This document shows, one piece after another, positions 15,108-28,500 of a stretch of 64,000 nucleotides of DNA. This DNA is from Ascaphus truei. Lineage: Eukaryota; Chordata; Amphibia; Anura; Ascaphidae. The stretch covers positions 70,032,817-70,096,816 of the forward strand of contig CM071573.1 of NCBI GenBank assembly GCA_036426205.1. Reading direction: 5' to 3'. The translations under genes were made by a program, and so were the position numbers. Every line of letters begins with the position of its first letter. Positions within the stretch are counted from its first letter, which is position 1. Under the pieces are notes generated by a model. It was not told the DNA's origin. It searched no databases and worked only from the letters and a program-made list of their open reading frames with translations.

Positions 15108-18100
15108 TGGCCTGTTCATTCTCCATGTGACTTTGAGTCACTATTTAATAAGATGACTTGCTTAATTATAAGATAATTCAATGCAAATTAGGACAGTTTA
15201 CAGTTTTGCCTTCGAAGTCTGTCTATTTTTTTTCTATTTGTTCCAAATCCTTCACTCCAGCTTGGGCTTTGTTTCTGCTTAAACTTTTGTTAACTTCTTA
15301 GGGCCGGGGTACTCAACCCAAGTCCCCAAAGGCCACCAACAGGTCAGGTTTTCAGGATATCCCTGCTTTAGCACAGGTGCCTCAATCAGTCCCTGCTTTG
15401 GCACAGGTGAATCAATCAGTCCCTGCTTCAGCACAGGTGCCACCATCGTCCCTGCTTTGGCACAGGTGGTTCAATCAGTCCCTGCTTTGGCACAGGTGGT
15501 TCAATCAGTCCCTGCTTTAGCATAGGTGCCTCAATTTGTGCCTCCTGGGCTGAAGCAGGGATATTCTTAAAAAACCTGACCTGTTGGGGGGTCTTGAGGA
15601 CTGAATGGAGAAGCCCTGCCTCAGGGGTTATCTGTGTTTTTGTTCTGCATTTTAAAATCCCTTGGCTGGATTTCTGTTTACCTCTTCCGCTGGGAGGCTT
15701 TTTCCAGCATCCATTAACCTTTCAGTGAAGAAGCACTGCTCCATATCCCACGCGTCCACAACCCTCCCAGCTTTAGAATGCACAACGTAAACGTTATTAC
15801 CTGCACAGCCTTCTGATCAGGTCTTCAGACCGCCTCCCGATGCGATGGGGGAAGTCCACCTTCTCAATCCCTTTTAACACCATGTTATAAATTTTGATGG
15901 GGTCTGTTCCAGAGAACGGAGGGCTGAGAAGAGAAATGGAAACGCTTGCCTTTGGTGTGAATGTGTGGTGCGTGACATGGACTGTGCAGCATTTTATATT
16001 CAAAGTATGTGCTTGTTTTATTTTTCTTCTACCTCTTTTGATATAGTGACCTGTAAGTATTACTCCAAAGCCTCTTGTACATCATCTGTGAAACATTTTG
16101 CACATTAGTGTTAAAGCTGTATTTTCAGATTTAAGGGCATAGATTAATGTAGGGGTGCGCAAACTTTTTTGTTTGTGCACCCCTGCCTGCTCTCCCCCCC
16201 TGTTCGCACACACCCCCCTTTACCTTTCTTCTGGCCTCAACATCGTCATTTTACGTCTGACCTCATGTGACATTGCATTGCCATTTGACCCCGTGGCGTC
16301 ATTTGACTCCACGTTGTCATGGGGGCGAATCGCCAGAAGTCACCGGAGAGCAGGTAAGAGACATACGGAGGACTTGTGCGCTCCCCCTGTATTTTATTAA
16401 AATGTTGTGGGGAAGAGCGTGGGGCCTCTGTACGCCCCCCCCCCCCCCCAAAAAAAAAAATCACACCCTTTGGGGGTGTGCCTCCCACTTTGCGCACCCT
16501 TGAATTAATATACTGCATTTTTTAAATGTAAATATAATTGTGTCATGTATATCCTGTTTCCCCAAAGACCCTACTCCTTAGATAACATATCATTTAAAGA
16601 AGAGAGGACAATTATGCCTGGTTATGTGTGGTGCAGAGCCCACCATGACAGGCAGATGGTGAGGTCAACAGCAGGAATTATATGAGCATGTGCTCCCTTC
16701 TCTTTAAACAGAAGAAGCCTTTGAAGTGTTTAGTTAATCATTCTCATTCTTGAAATATATTGCAGTATGTTCTTGATTCAGTAACACAGTAAAGAGGAAG
16801 TCGGGGACAAAAGAAAACGACATCATGATCCATACAGACTGTTTTTGACCACACCGGGCTTATAATACACTTGCTAATCATTTTAGCCCATTAAGTGCTT
16901 ATAACATGAAAGGGGTGAGTGTGTTAGCAATACCATACTGTATTTTATTCCTTCTGTACTCTATATGCCATGTAATGGTTCATTGACCTATTATGTGAAA
17001 GGGGATTCAACTGATGGAAGTGGTAATAGTCACATATGATATGAAATGGCTATTATAGTATCTCACCTTCCCGTCAGGAGTTCATATATGAGAATTCCCA
17101 GTGACCAATAATCTGCTCCAAAGTCATGCCCTCTATTCATGATAATTTCTGGAGCCACATACTCCGGCGTGCCACAGAATGTCCAAGTCTTCTTTCCTGG
17201 ACCAATCTTTTTGGCAAACCCAAAGTCTACCTAAAAAAATACATAAAAAGGGAAAAGTAGAATGGAAGGATTGGCTATAACTCTCTACTTTTATGGCCAT
17301 GTGAGCGTAACGATGGATTCTAAATGGTTAACACTGCGGCTGTTTTGTCATAAATATCCTAGTGTTCTATTATTAGAATAATGTGGAATGTAAATATTCT
17401 GGGCCATATTTACTAAGGAGTGCTACTCCATTAGACACCTTCCATGCTGGAAGACGCCCTACCTGGTCATTTGAGTGGACTCTACAGGTCATAGTGTCTA
17501 AGCCGTGCCAGAATGTGTTGCATGGAGTATCACTGCTCAGTTCATTTGGCCCTTGTGTCTAGGAGTCCATTCAAAATATTGACGTATTTGAAATATGACA
17601 GCAGGGGAAGATACAGATTCCAGCTACCCTTTTTTTTTTAAAACCTCTTTTTCAATAGCCTTTTTCTAAAGTAAAGAGTTTTGAAAACCATCCCACCATT
17701 TTTACATATCCCTCAGAATCAAGCAGGAGATTCTCTGGCTTTAGGTCCCTGTAGACAATTCCTCGGTTGTGCAAGTAATCAAAGGCCTCCAGCACACAGC
17801 CAATGCAGAAGCGCGCGGTCCCCTCCTCAAAGGAGCCCCTTGGAAATGAAGGAAAAGCAAGAACACAGGTTTCAGTAATTTCAAACTCAAGGTTATGCAG
17901 CGACCTTGTGAAATAAACAAACAAAAAAGCAGGACCTGCACCTTAATTGAATGGTTGTATTGTGATATAGAGCAGGGGTGCTGAATTCTAGTCCTCAAGA
18001 CCCCCCAACGGGTCAGGTTTTAAGGATGTCCCAGCTTCAGCACAGGTGGTTCAATCAGTGGCTCAGTCACATAGTGTACCGCACTGCTCTCCGGAATACT

Positions 18101-21100
18101 TCCGCATCCGCGCTGGGGGTCTCGCGTCACTTCCGGCGTGGCTGGAACCTCCGGACTTGATGGTATGGATGCGCTCTCTATGCTCTCTCTCAAGGATCCT
18201 TTGCTGAAACACTCTACGCCGTTCGCCGTTGATTGGCACGGCTTCGTCAGGATGAAGCTGTGCCAATCAACGGCGAAACGCGTGGAGTGTTTCAGCAAGG
18301 GATCCTTGAGAGAGAGTATAGAGAACGCATCCATACCATCAAGTCCGGAGGTTCCAGCCACACCGGAAGTGACGCGAGACCCCCGGCGTGGATGCGGAAG
18401 TATTCCGGAGAGCAGTGCGGTACACAGGGAGATCGCGACCCGCTGGGTACCTGTCACATGCTATACACCGCGCCTGAATACTTTCCTAAGTGTAAGCCTT
18501 GAATTGTATTTCACTGCTTGTCAATATATCTTTTGTTCTACACATTTGGTTTGTTCTTCTTCTTTTGAGATCGGCTGCTGAGTATTGCTGCACATCTATG
18601 GGAACATCCACCCCTAAGTTGGATGACTGCTTGTTACATCTACTCTAAATGTGAGTAGCCATTTTGCGAGCCCACTTTCATTATTTAATTTTTGTTAACA
18701 TTACTACACTATAAGATGTTTCTTTATTTTTATGGTTACCAACTGCACTCCCCTGGTCTCTGTGGATCTATTTTTGGAGCCTGGGGCACAAAGAGATAAA
18801 GTGACTTGCCCAAGGAACTAACACAAGGATTATGAACCAGGCTCCCCTGCTTCAAACTCAGTGCTATTGTTTTCAATCAGTGCTTTTCTTCACTGAGCCA
18901 TGCCTTCAGCCCTACATGAGTTAACTGTCATACAATATCATTCAATGGGGGATAAATAATGTAATACGGAGATACTACAGACAAAACAGAGGTGTGCAAA
19001 ATTGTTCAAAATGTGTTCGTAAAAATTGTAGGCGTTTTTTTCCAAAATTTAATTCCCTGAGAAACTTTTCGCCTCAAAGGACTAATGATGTCACCAAATT
19101 AGTAAGTCTGCAGTCAAATATCGCCAGACAATTATTGAAACGGTATGTGAGCCCTATTTAAAGGCTATTTAGGAAGTTTTGCAAATTAGCATATTAATTG
19201 AAATTGCAAACCACTTTGACTTAATGCTCAGCGAATGTTCTGCAAACCCTGACTGAGCCGTAGCTTGGTTCATAACTAAAAAATGCGCTAAGTCTGCCTG
19301 GCTCGCGACCTCATGCGAAACGGTTACACGTCTTCAAGACAATATTGGTAGGATTATAAACCCATTAGGTATAGAATCCTGCGATGTGTTTCAGGAAAGG
19401 GGCTGTGGTTTGAGTCCAGAAGCAAAGTACATTTTTTTAAATCTCGTCTTCAAATACTTTCTGGGCACGCTACCCTTCTACCTGAACAAGCTCCTCACCC
19501 CTACCACATGCAGCACTTATCATCTGAGATCAGACTCCAAAAGACTGTCCAAGGTTCAACAAAGAATCCGGTCGCTCCTCCTCCTCTTACCGTGCACCCC
19601 ACAACTGGAACAATCAACCAGAGACTCTCAAATCCGCTACCGGTCTAAGTAATTTCAAGACTTCAGCTGTCTCACATTTTAATCTTGTCTGTAACTGTTA
19701 GGCCAGCTCCCCGCTGTCTACTGTGCCGGCCGCTGCAGGGACAAGAGCCACCCCACAATGGGGCCGGGCCCGTAGCACCGACAGACACTACTGCTCTCAA
19801 GAAAACTGTGATCAGGAGTCGGGACGGAGCGCTAGGCCACGCACCCCGGCGGTTCAGCCAATGATAGCGAACCTGCCGGGTGACATCACGGCCACGCCCC
19901 CGTCACGACCCCCTCTGTTTTTCCACCTGCAGCTCACTGCAGCCCGGAGAATTCGGCTGCACGCACCGCTTGCCTCGCAGACGTGCGTACAGCGCAGGCA
20001 ATAGGGCCGCAGCCTTACATAAGCCTATATTCATATAGTATCTCTAACTGTTCATGAAATTTTTATAAATTGAATGTGTAACCCTGTTCATTTAGTGTAA
20101 CCATGTATCTGTCATCATAACTCTGTGCCCGGGACATAATGGAAAACGAGAGGTAACTTGCAATTAATAATTTCCGGGTAAAACATTTTTATCAATCAAT
20201 AAAGTACTCACGTGTCTCTTAAAATAGTCCACAGCTCCCCTCCAAGACACACCTCCAAAAGCATGTACACATACTTGGCATCCCTGAAAGTTCTGTAGAG
20301 CCTATAAAACAAGCAGAAACCTGACATCTGTCACTAACGTTAAGCTGCCAAGATTTGAGATCGGCAAACTGCAGAGTCCTATTTAAAGTCATTAATATCG
20401 CAGTATGTCTGCTGTACACACAGGCAGCCTGTATGTATTTACTGAAGCATCTTATAATTATCAACGATGTCTATTGTAAAAGCATCTGTTCGGATGGAAG
20501 TGAATGATGCTGCCCCGAATTCTCTCACCACACTTATGTCTGGGAAAACGGCATGTGTTTGCTAGTTGTTACAATGCAATTTGACAGCCTGATTGTCTAC
20601 ACAAAATGACACTAAATATCTACCCGGAGTAAGGCAAATGCAGAGATAATAAAAGATACATTCTGAATGTTATTCTCATAATATACTAAGGGAGTCAATC
20701 TATATCAGGAGTGGCCGACTCCAGTCCTCAAGGACCACCAACAGGTCAGGTTATAAGGATATCCCTGCTTCAGCACAGGTGGCTCAGTCTTCGAATGGAC
20801 CATTGATTAAGCTACCTGTGCTGAAGCAGGGATATCCTTATAATCTGACCGGTTGGTGGCCTTTGAGGGTTGGTGTTGGCCACTCCTGATATACTGTTTA
20901 TGCTCGAAAGCGACCAACTCAGGAAGTTTCTGGATAATAACGCCTATTGGGGTTTTTTGTCTTAAAGCGGCCTGAGTGTCTACTTCGTGCGTATACAATT
21001 TCCCCCTAAATGTGTTCAAGTAGCAGTGTAAACTAAGGATTTATGTTTGATACCATTTTTATTCAATGACAATCCTTTCATGTTAAAAATGCTCTCACAA

Positions 21101-22766
21101 TATATGTATGTGCAGTGTTACTTCTACTACTTAATGGCAGGGTGTATTGTGGGCCACTTTAATGTTAATAATGGTGTGGAGAACCACTACAGTAACTTAG
21201 CTAGCATACATATAAGAGTATGCATGTGCATTAATGGTATGCATGGTATTTAAAAAAAAAAGCTGGACCTGGATCTAAAAATCAACTGTAAGCATCAATA
21301 TGCTGATGGTAAAGAACGGCAATGGATTGAAGGAGGGAGCAACCTGAAATTGATGTTGATAAGTTTACATGGACAACCAACACTTGAGTTTTCAGGAACC
21401 CCAGTTTGTGAACCAGTGTTCGAAATCCATCAAGAACTAGAATGAAGACTCAAATGGGACTAAAACCATGCGTCTGACAGGTACCATGAGTAAGTTTCTC
21501 AGCTTCATTGGAAACATACATACTCATTTTACAATATTCCTTAAGTGTTGGTAAACTCAAACTCTACTTCATACTGAGTATGTTTCAATACAGTTCTTGC
21601 GGTAAAAGATGTACCTGATGATGAAAGCACAGTTGATCTGCTGTAGAATGTTTTTCTCCCAGTACACATGTTCCTGTTGATGTGTGTCTACAATATGTTT
21701 CTTCTTAATACACTTCAGTGCAAAGGTCATGTCTTCATCCTTGAGTTTCACCTAAATAAGCATAACATTCTGTTACAATGTATCCAGTACCAGAAAGCTT
21801 AAATTAATGTTTTACCCTTTTTATTCTGCCAGTTAATGAGATGATGGCCCATAAGCATTGCTAGCGTAAAGAGGAGATCGCCAGTCTCTCCCCTCTGCAA
21901 GTCTGCTGTGAGGTCCAGTACTGTGCTATGCTGCTATTTCATTCTACCAAAGAATCTCTGGGATATAACACCTGAGTCGCCCCATAGGCATCTGCCTTTG
22001 GCAGCAGCCAAAGGGTGTCACTGTTTGCTGCCGTTCGCTGATGATTGGTAATGTTGCAGCTGTTCTATTGCATTCTGAAACTCATCAGCCCTCTCATCCC
22101 CTGCAGCCAATGTTTCAATTTATCCTGCCTATAGATTGTAAGCTCCTAAAGGCGGGGCCTCTTGTAACACAATGCAGACCTATCCTACCTTGTCTAACAC
22201 AATTTTAATCCTGCCTGTAAATGTTACTTATGCCCATAATCATATCTCTGACTCCATGAAATGTCTGTAAATTGAATGTATAATCTTGGTTCATTTATTG
22301 CAACCATGTATTATTATAACTCTGGCTTTTCCGGCCTGTCTCTTGTGTAAGAATGGTAAATGATCTCAAACTGACTGTAAAGTATTGTGATGCCCCTTAA
22401 GTGGAGGCGTGTATTTAGTTAAATAATAAATGATGTTGATGCTACAGTATAACATATAGTAAGACATTTTTCACTGCTGGAAGACTTTCCATTCACTTGA
22501 ATGGACTGTGGAACTTGGAGGTGTCTTATGGAATAGCATAATATATCAATATGGTATGAATGTATGTATCATAACTGCAAAACATGAAGAAAATCCTTTT
22601 AAAACAATTGTGGTGCAAAACGGTACCTATCTTGTACTTTGAATTTGTTTTATTATTCATTATAAAATGCATGTGCTTTGCTTAAAAATTGAATAATAAA
22701 CAATTCTGCTGGTATTGAATGTTGATTGGAAAGATGAGGACTGCATATGAATATATATACTGTATA

Positions 22767-22807
<41 letters not shown>

Positions 22808-24351
22808 TTACACACACATACATATTTCTGAGTGTGTGAATGTGAATATTTCTATTTCCCGGCCTTTCTGTGGTATTGTATTAGGAACTTACAATGGTAT
22901 AACCAAGCTTACCAGCTCTACACGCCCAAATCCTCCCGTTCCAAGGGTGGTGATAACATCCAAGTAGCGGAAGGGGGAAGTGCTAGAAAATCTGGACACC
23001 AGCTCTCTCAATTGGTTGACTTCTGAGTTATCCCGGGAAATTGAGTGATGAAGACTTTTTCGCCTGCAAGACAAAAATGCACCAATTTATCTTCCTAAAG
23101 AAGGTTTGCAATGGACTTCCTGGTGAAGCTCAAACCAAAGTAATATGTTTTCTTAGATAGTCTTTGTCATCCTTTGTACCTGCGTGTAAGTACCACTGCT
23201 TACTTCCAGTGCTCCCAGGTGATCGCTATGTAAGTCTCTATATTGTAAAGAATTATTGTAATGTTATTTCATATAACTTTATTTTACATAGCGCTTTCTC
23301 CCAATGGGACTCAAAGCGAGTTACAGTACAGTGCACGCTGCACATGGATTTTTACAGACACAGTCCCTGCCCAGGTGAGCTTACAATCTATGTTTTGGTT
23401 CCTGAGGCCTATAGAACCAGGTTCCCCTGTTTCAAACTTAGTGTCATCGTTTACAGAGTCAGTGTTTTTACTCGCTGAGTAGGACGGGTGCATTGCAGAG
23501 CACTAAACTGCAGAGCCTTAGAGCGCAGAGGAAGATGTACTGTATCTGCTTCAACACTTTCAGAATCAGAATGGGAGGAAAGAAAGAGAAAGCTGGGGAG
23601 AAGTCAGCAAGCCGAGGTTAAGAATTTAACGATGCTGTACTCTGTGAATTGATTATTTTTGTTTGCCTTTGAACCACCAAACGTTTATTGTTTAGTTATA
23701 ACACTGCGGAGTCATGGACTGAACTATACTCAGTAGCACAGAAGGGCGAAAAAGCTGTGTAGTGGCTTTGTACCTTCCCAAGCTATGATGTACAATCTTT
23801 CAAATACAGCACACTGGTCCCACAGGGAGTCACTGTGAATAGATTACAATGTTAAAAGGGACTTCTTTTAAGTGCTCATTTGTATGCCCATTCGGAGAAC
23901 CCTTAAGAGGTGTTCACCCTGTTGATGAGTATATCTTATTGCAATCATCTGTTCAGAAGAGATACCAAACCCTATTCCCAAAAGTAAGACACGTGCAATG
24001 CAATTTTCCCCACAAAATGTGCTACAGTAGCTGTGAAATGAAATGCAGTGCATGACAAGAATATAAATGGGTTCATATTAGGGCTCCAAGGGGGTCTATA
24101 CAGGGACATTGCATGTTCCAACACAAATTTAGTTATTAGCCGAATATGATGGAGAAAGCTACGTGTTCCATTAAGAGCTGCACACTCTAGGCACACTTTT
24201 GGTCTTATGTATTTTCCTTGCCCCATTTTGCTATATCAGATCTACATTAATATATATTCTATATTAGGAAATATATAGAGAGAGAGAGCATACGCAATAT
24301 TGCATATTTATAATAGATATATAGTATATAGATAGTAATAGATAATATTAT

Positions 24352-24394
<43 letters not shown>

Positions 24395-24743
24395 GTGTAT
24401 ATATATGAGGAAAAAGATAAAAATCTGCAGCACTCACCAGATGATGTTGTCAAAAAAAAGGTATTTATTCCCACCATGTGAAGTAACCGAATACAGCAGT
24501 TCGAGCTCAAACTGCTGTATTCGGTTCTGTCCATGGTGGAATAAATACCTTTTTTGACCACATTATCTTGGTGAGTGCTGCAGAATTTTCTCTTTTCTAT
24601 ATTGTTTTGGACTGGTTTGGGATCCCAGTCCTTCTGCTGGCACCCCATATTAGCCCTTATATACCATTTTCTGTTTTTGAAGTGCACCAGGCATCATTGT
24701 ATTTTTTGTGTGTGTGTATATGTGTATATATGTGTGTGTGTGT

Positions 24744-24786
<43 letters not shown>

Positions 24787-25475
24787 CACATACACACACA
24801 CACACACATATATATGAATATATATATATATATATTCACACAGAGCATAATGACCACCCTCCCTCACCCCCACGTCATTTTATTTTATTCCTTTGCGTCG
24901 GGACATGTAGAGCGACAATCATTATATAACCACTATCTCCATATACCACTGTTGCAAAAAGCTATTTAACTCTTCTGATACCATTTGCAATATATATTTT
25001 TTTAACCTGTGTTTATGAAAGCCTACATTGCAAATAACACAGTATTTACAATAGGCGCTGTTTTAGTAAGGATCAGTTGATGGCGTATCCTAACTGAAGA
25101 CAGAATGCTGCGATGACTCCAACCTTTCATTCCTCAGGGCTAAAAAAAACTGTTTAATATCAATATTTCTTCCAAGCAGAAAAGTACTATATCATTTTTA
25201 TAATGAAATAAGGTATCCGCTCAGGATGAAAAAGAAAAGCACAATAAAGGCATTTGGACCATAGAAGTATTGATCCAAGGCGACCAAGTGTCCACAAGGA
25301 ATATGAAAACAACGATGCACACAACATCTATTTGAGACCTTATTCTTCCACTGTCTTTCTATAAAATCAATAAAAGGTGTGAAAACCTTAGAAGATCATC
25401 TTACTGTGCTCATTTACACAGTGAAAAAACGATTACTGCTGACGTGTGTGCGTGCATGTGTCTATATATATCTAT

Positions 25476-25531
<56 letters not shown>

Positions 25532-28500
25532 ATAAAAAGGAGAGAGAGCGCATTTAGAATTTCCCACCATATAAATCCTGTTATGAGGATTAATAATAAT
25601 AATAATTAGTTCTTGTAGTGCTGCTAGTTTTATGTAGCGCTTTACAGAGACATTTTGCAGACACGTGTCCCTGCCCCGTAGAGCTTACAATCTATCTTAT
25701 TGGTGCCTGAGGCACAGGGAGATAAAGTGACTTGCCCAAGGTCACAAGGAGGCGACACCGGGAATTGAACCAGGCTCCCCTGCTCTTTACTCACTGAGCC
25801 GCTCCTAAGCCCAATATATTTGCAAACTGCTTCTATAAGTCCAGTATTACGAGGTTTCCGCAGATCTGTACACGTTATTAATTGTAAGATAAAATCTCCT
25901 GTATTTCCTTTCAAACGTATTCTAGTCTGGGGCCATTAAGGGTCTTTCAGCACTAGAAGGTGTCTTGTGCAATAGCACTGCTTAGTAAATATGCCCCCTA
26001 CATCAGTATGTAAACAGTACATATTGCTGCTTTAAATGCTCTTTTCCTAAACTACTTTATATTTCAGTAATATCTATAATGAACTTTAATGAGAAGCCCT
26101 GTGTTTGTTAATAAACAATTCAGTTGTTCAGCAATTTAGCACAATCGGCTTATTATGAAAGGAGCACTTATTGATGCTTGAAAAGGGGAAGGCGCTTGTT
26201 GCCATGTAACTGAACGTATGGACTTCAGCAATGAATTTTTAATGCTGTTCATAGAGACACATTAAATTGTACAGCGAATGTATGGCCTGCAATGGAAATG
26301 GAAATCAGTAGGAGGTAATTGAAAAGCCGGTTATCTGTTCACCTCTATTCCAAATGTGTTATACTGAATATAATCTTCTTCAGAGTGAATATTGTGATCT
26401 AATACAAAATTCATTACACACACCCCATAATGATAACATTTCGGGTATTTATGTACTATCTTTACCTGGCATTCCTTCTGTCATGGTCATTGAGTGCAAG
26501 CTGGAACACGTACTCCCGCAGGTAACTCTGCAGTTCTTGGTAAGTCCCAACCATCTGATTGAAGGTACTGGTCAAGCAAAGAAAAAATGCAGTGAAAAGA
26601 CAGAATAAATTTTCATAAAACATAAATACCGTTAATGGACATTGGGCATGGTAAGCTTCACTTCACATGCTATACTGTAGTTTTGTGAATAAGACACACA
26701 CAGCCTAACAGTGGAGAGCCATGTAGCACATTGAAGGCCAACGTGTAACCGGGGAAAAAAGGAAATCTGATTGTGTTAGGAATCCACGAGGAAAACATAT
26801 TACTCAGCTGACTAATTAAGTGTTACTGACAATTGAATTTTGAATTTACAATATATTCTATTTTTTAGCATATCCATTGCTTAAGGAGGCAATCCAAGCC
26901 GGAGATTTTTTTTAACCATTGGATTGAAGCAGGGGGTTGCCGGAGCCAAACCCCATTAATTTCAGCTTTGGGTTTCCCCTGCTTCCGGAGATACTTACCT
27001 CCTTAGGGGGCGCCGGTAGCCGCTCCGCTCAGCTAGCAGAGATCACTTATTGGCTGATTTTCAAAGCTCCCTCGCCCTGTGGGCCTATAGGAAGCTGTGA
27101 CATCATCAGGTTCGGCTTCCTATTGGCCCACGTCACCTGGAGCTTTAAACTTTGCCGAGATACTAGCACCCCTTTCGGAGGTCTGTATCTCAGGAAGCAG
27201 GGGGTCCCCGGAGCTGAAATGAATGGGGTTCAGCTCCGGAGACCCCTTGCTTCAAACCTATGTTAAAAAATTGTAAATAAAAAAAGCACATGATTTGCTC
27301 CTTTAACTCCTCCAATTAGTACCCCACAAAGTGTGCACATGAATACATGGAAACGTGGGTATCTAAAATGCCTCTCTATAAGTTTTGCTTCAAAATCAAC
27401 TTGGTATATACAGAGGCTACTGACGGAGTAAGCCTTAGCAAAAAAAAGATTTGCTGACAGAATAAACATTTATTTGATGGAAAACAGAAATCAAAGAAAC
27501 AAAAGATGGTGGCAATTAAAACTAGTGTGTATACAGATGTAGCATCTTGTAAATACAACCTGCCACAAAACATGGACCAAACGTTGAGCGTTCGTGGCAC
27601 ACTGCTTGGCAGGGGGGATTTGCCCATCAGAATTAACCCAGTGGGTGTTCCCGCTACTGATTGAGATTCCCACTGTGTGAGTCCTACCGGGCTGCATCAG
27701 TCTGTAAGAGACGTGCAATGAGAGTAGATAGATTCACTCATTCTCTCTGGGCACCTCCAACAGGCGATTGTGCTGCTTTTATTTTCTTTTAATAACATAT
27801 TATTGAAGCAGGGGGTCTCCGGAGCTGAACCGCCTTCATTTCAGCCTCGGGGACCCCCTGCTTCCTGAGTTACAGGCCCCGGTATTGGGTGCCGGTATCT
27901 CCCTGCATGTTTAATTCTCCCGCGTCACGTGACGGGATCTTTAAATATGCAGGAGATACCGGCACTTAATACCAGAGCATGTAGCTTGGAAAGCAGGGGG
28001 TCCCTGAGGCTGAAATGAAGGCGGTTCAGCTCCGGACACCCCCTGCTCCAATACTATGTCATTAAAATAAAAGCAGCATGATTGCCTGTTAGAGGTGTGC
28101 AGGGAGAATGGTTGATTCTATCTACTCTCACGGCGCATCTCTCGCAGACTGATGCAGCCCGGTAGGATTCACACAGCGGGAGTCCCATTCAGAAGCAGGG
28201 ACACCCGCTGTGTTAATCCTGAGGGGCCATATGTCTGGTCACAGGGATTCCGTGAGCACGCGGGTGCCAGGACTGTGCCATTGGCGGATTCCTCGCCGAC
28301 TCCGCGACCAACCATACCGATATAGGATAATATGCAGACAAATCACAGCAATGCATGAATCCAGCCCATACATGTACACATGCTCAACTTCCTCACAAAC
28401 ACATAGGAAGAAATAAAATATATTACCCCAATTATAAGCAGATTCAGTGGTCAAAGCATGATGGTTCTGGGTGGTGCTGAGCACCTCTACTGTTTGATTT

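Noticed and set aside
14858..15176. Poly-Ser, poly-Ala and poly-Leu open frames
   Set aside because: They are translations of the intronic CAG/CTG tract and lie between well-defined exons 15 and 16.
18020..18581. Paired open frames of about 145 residues on opposite strands
   Set aside because: The two proteins are nearly the same because the DNA is a palindrome. No known domain.
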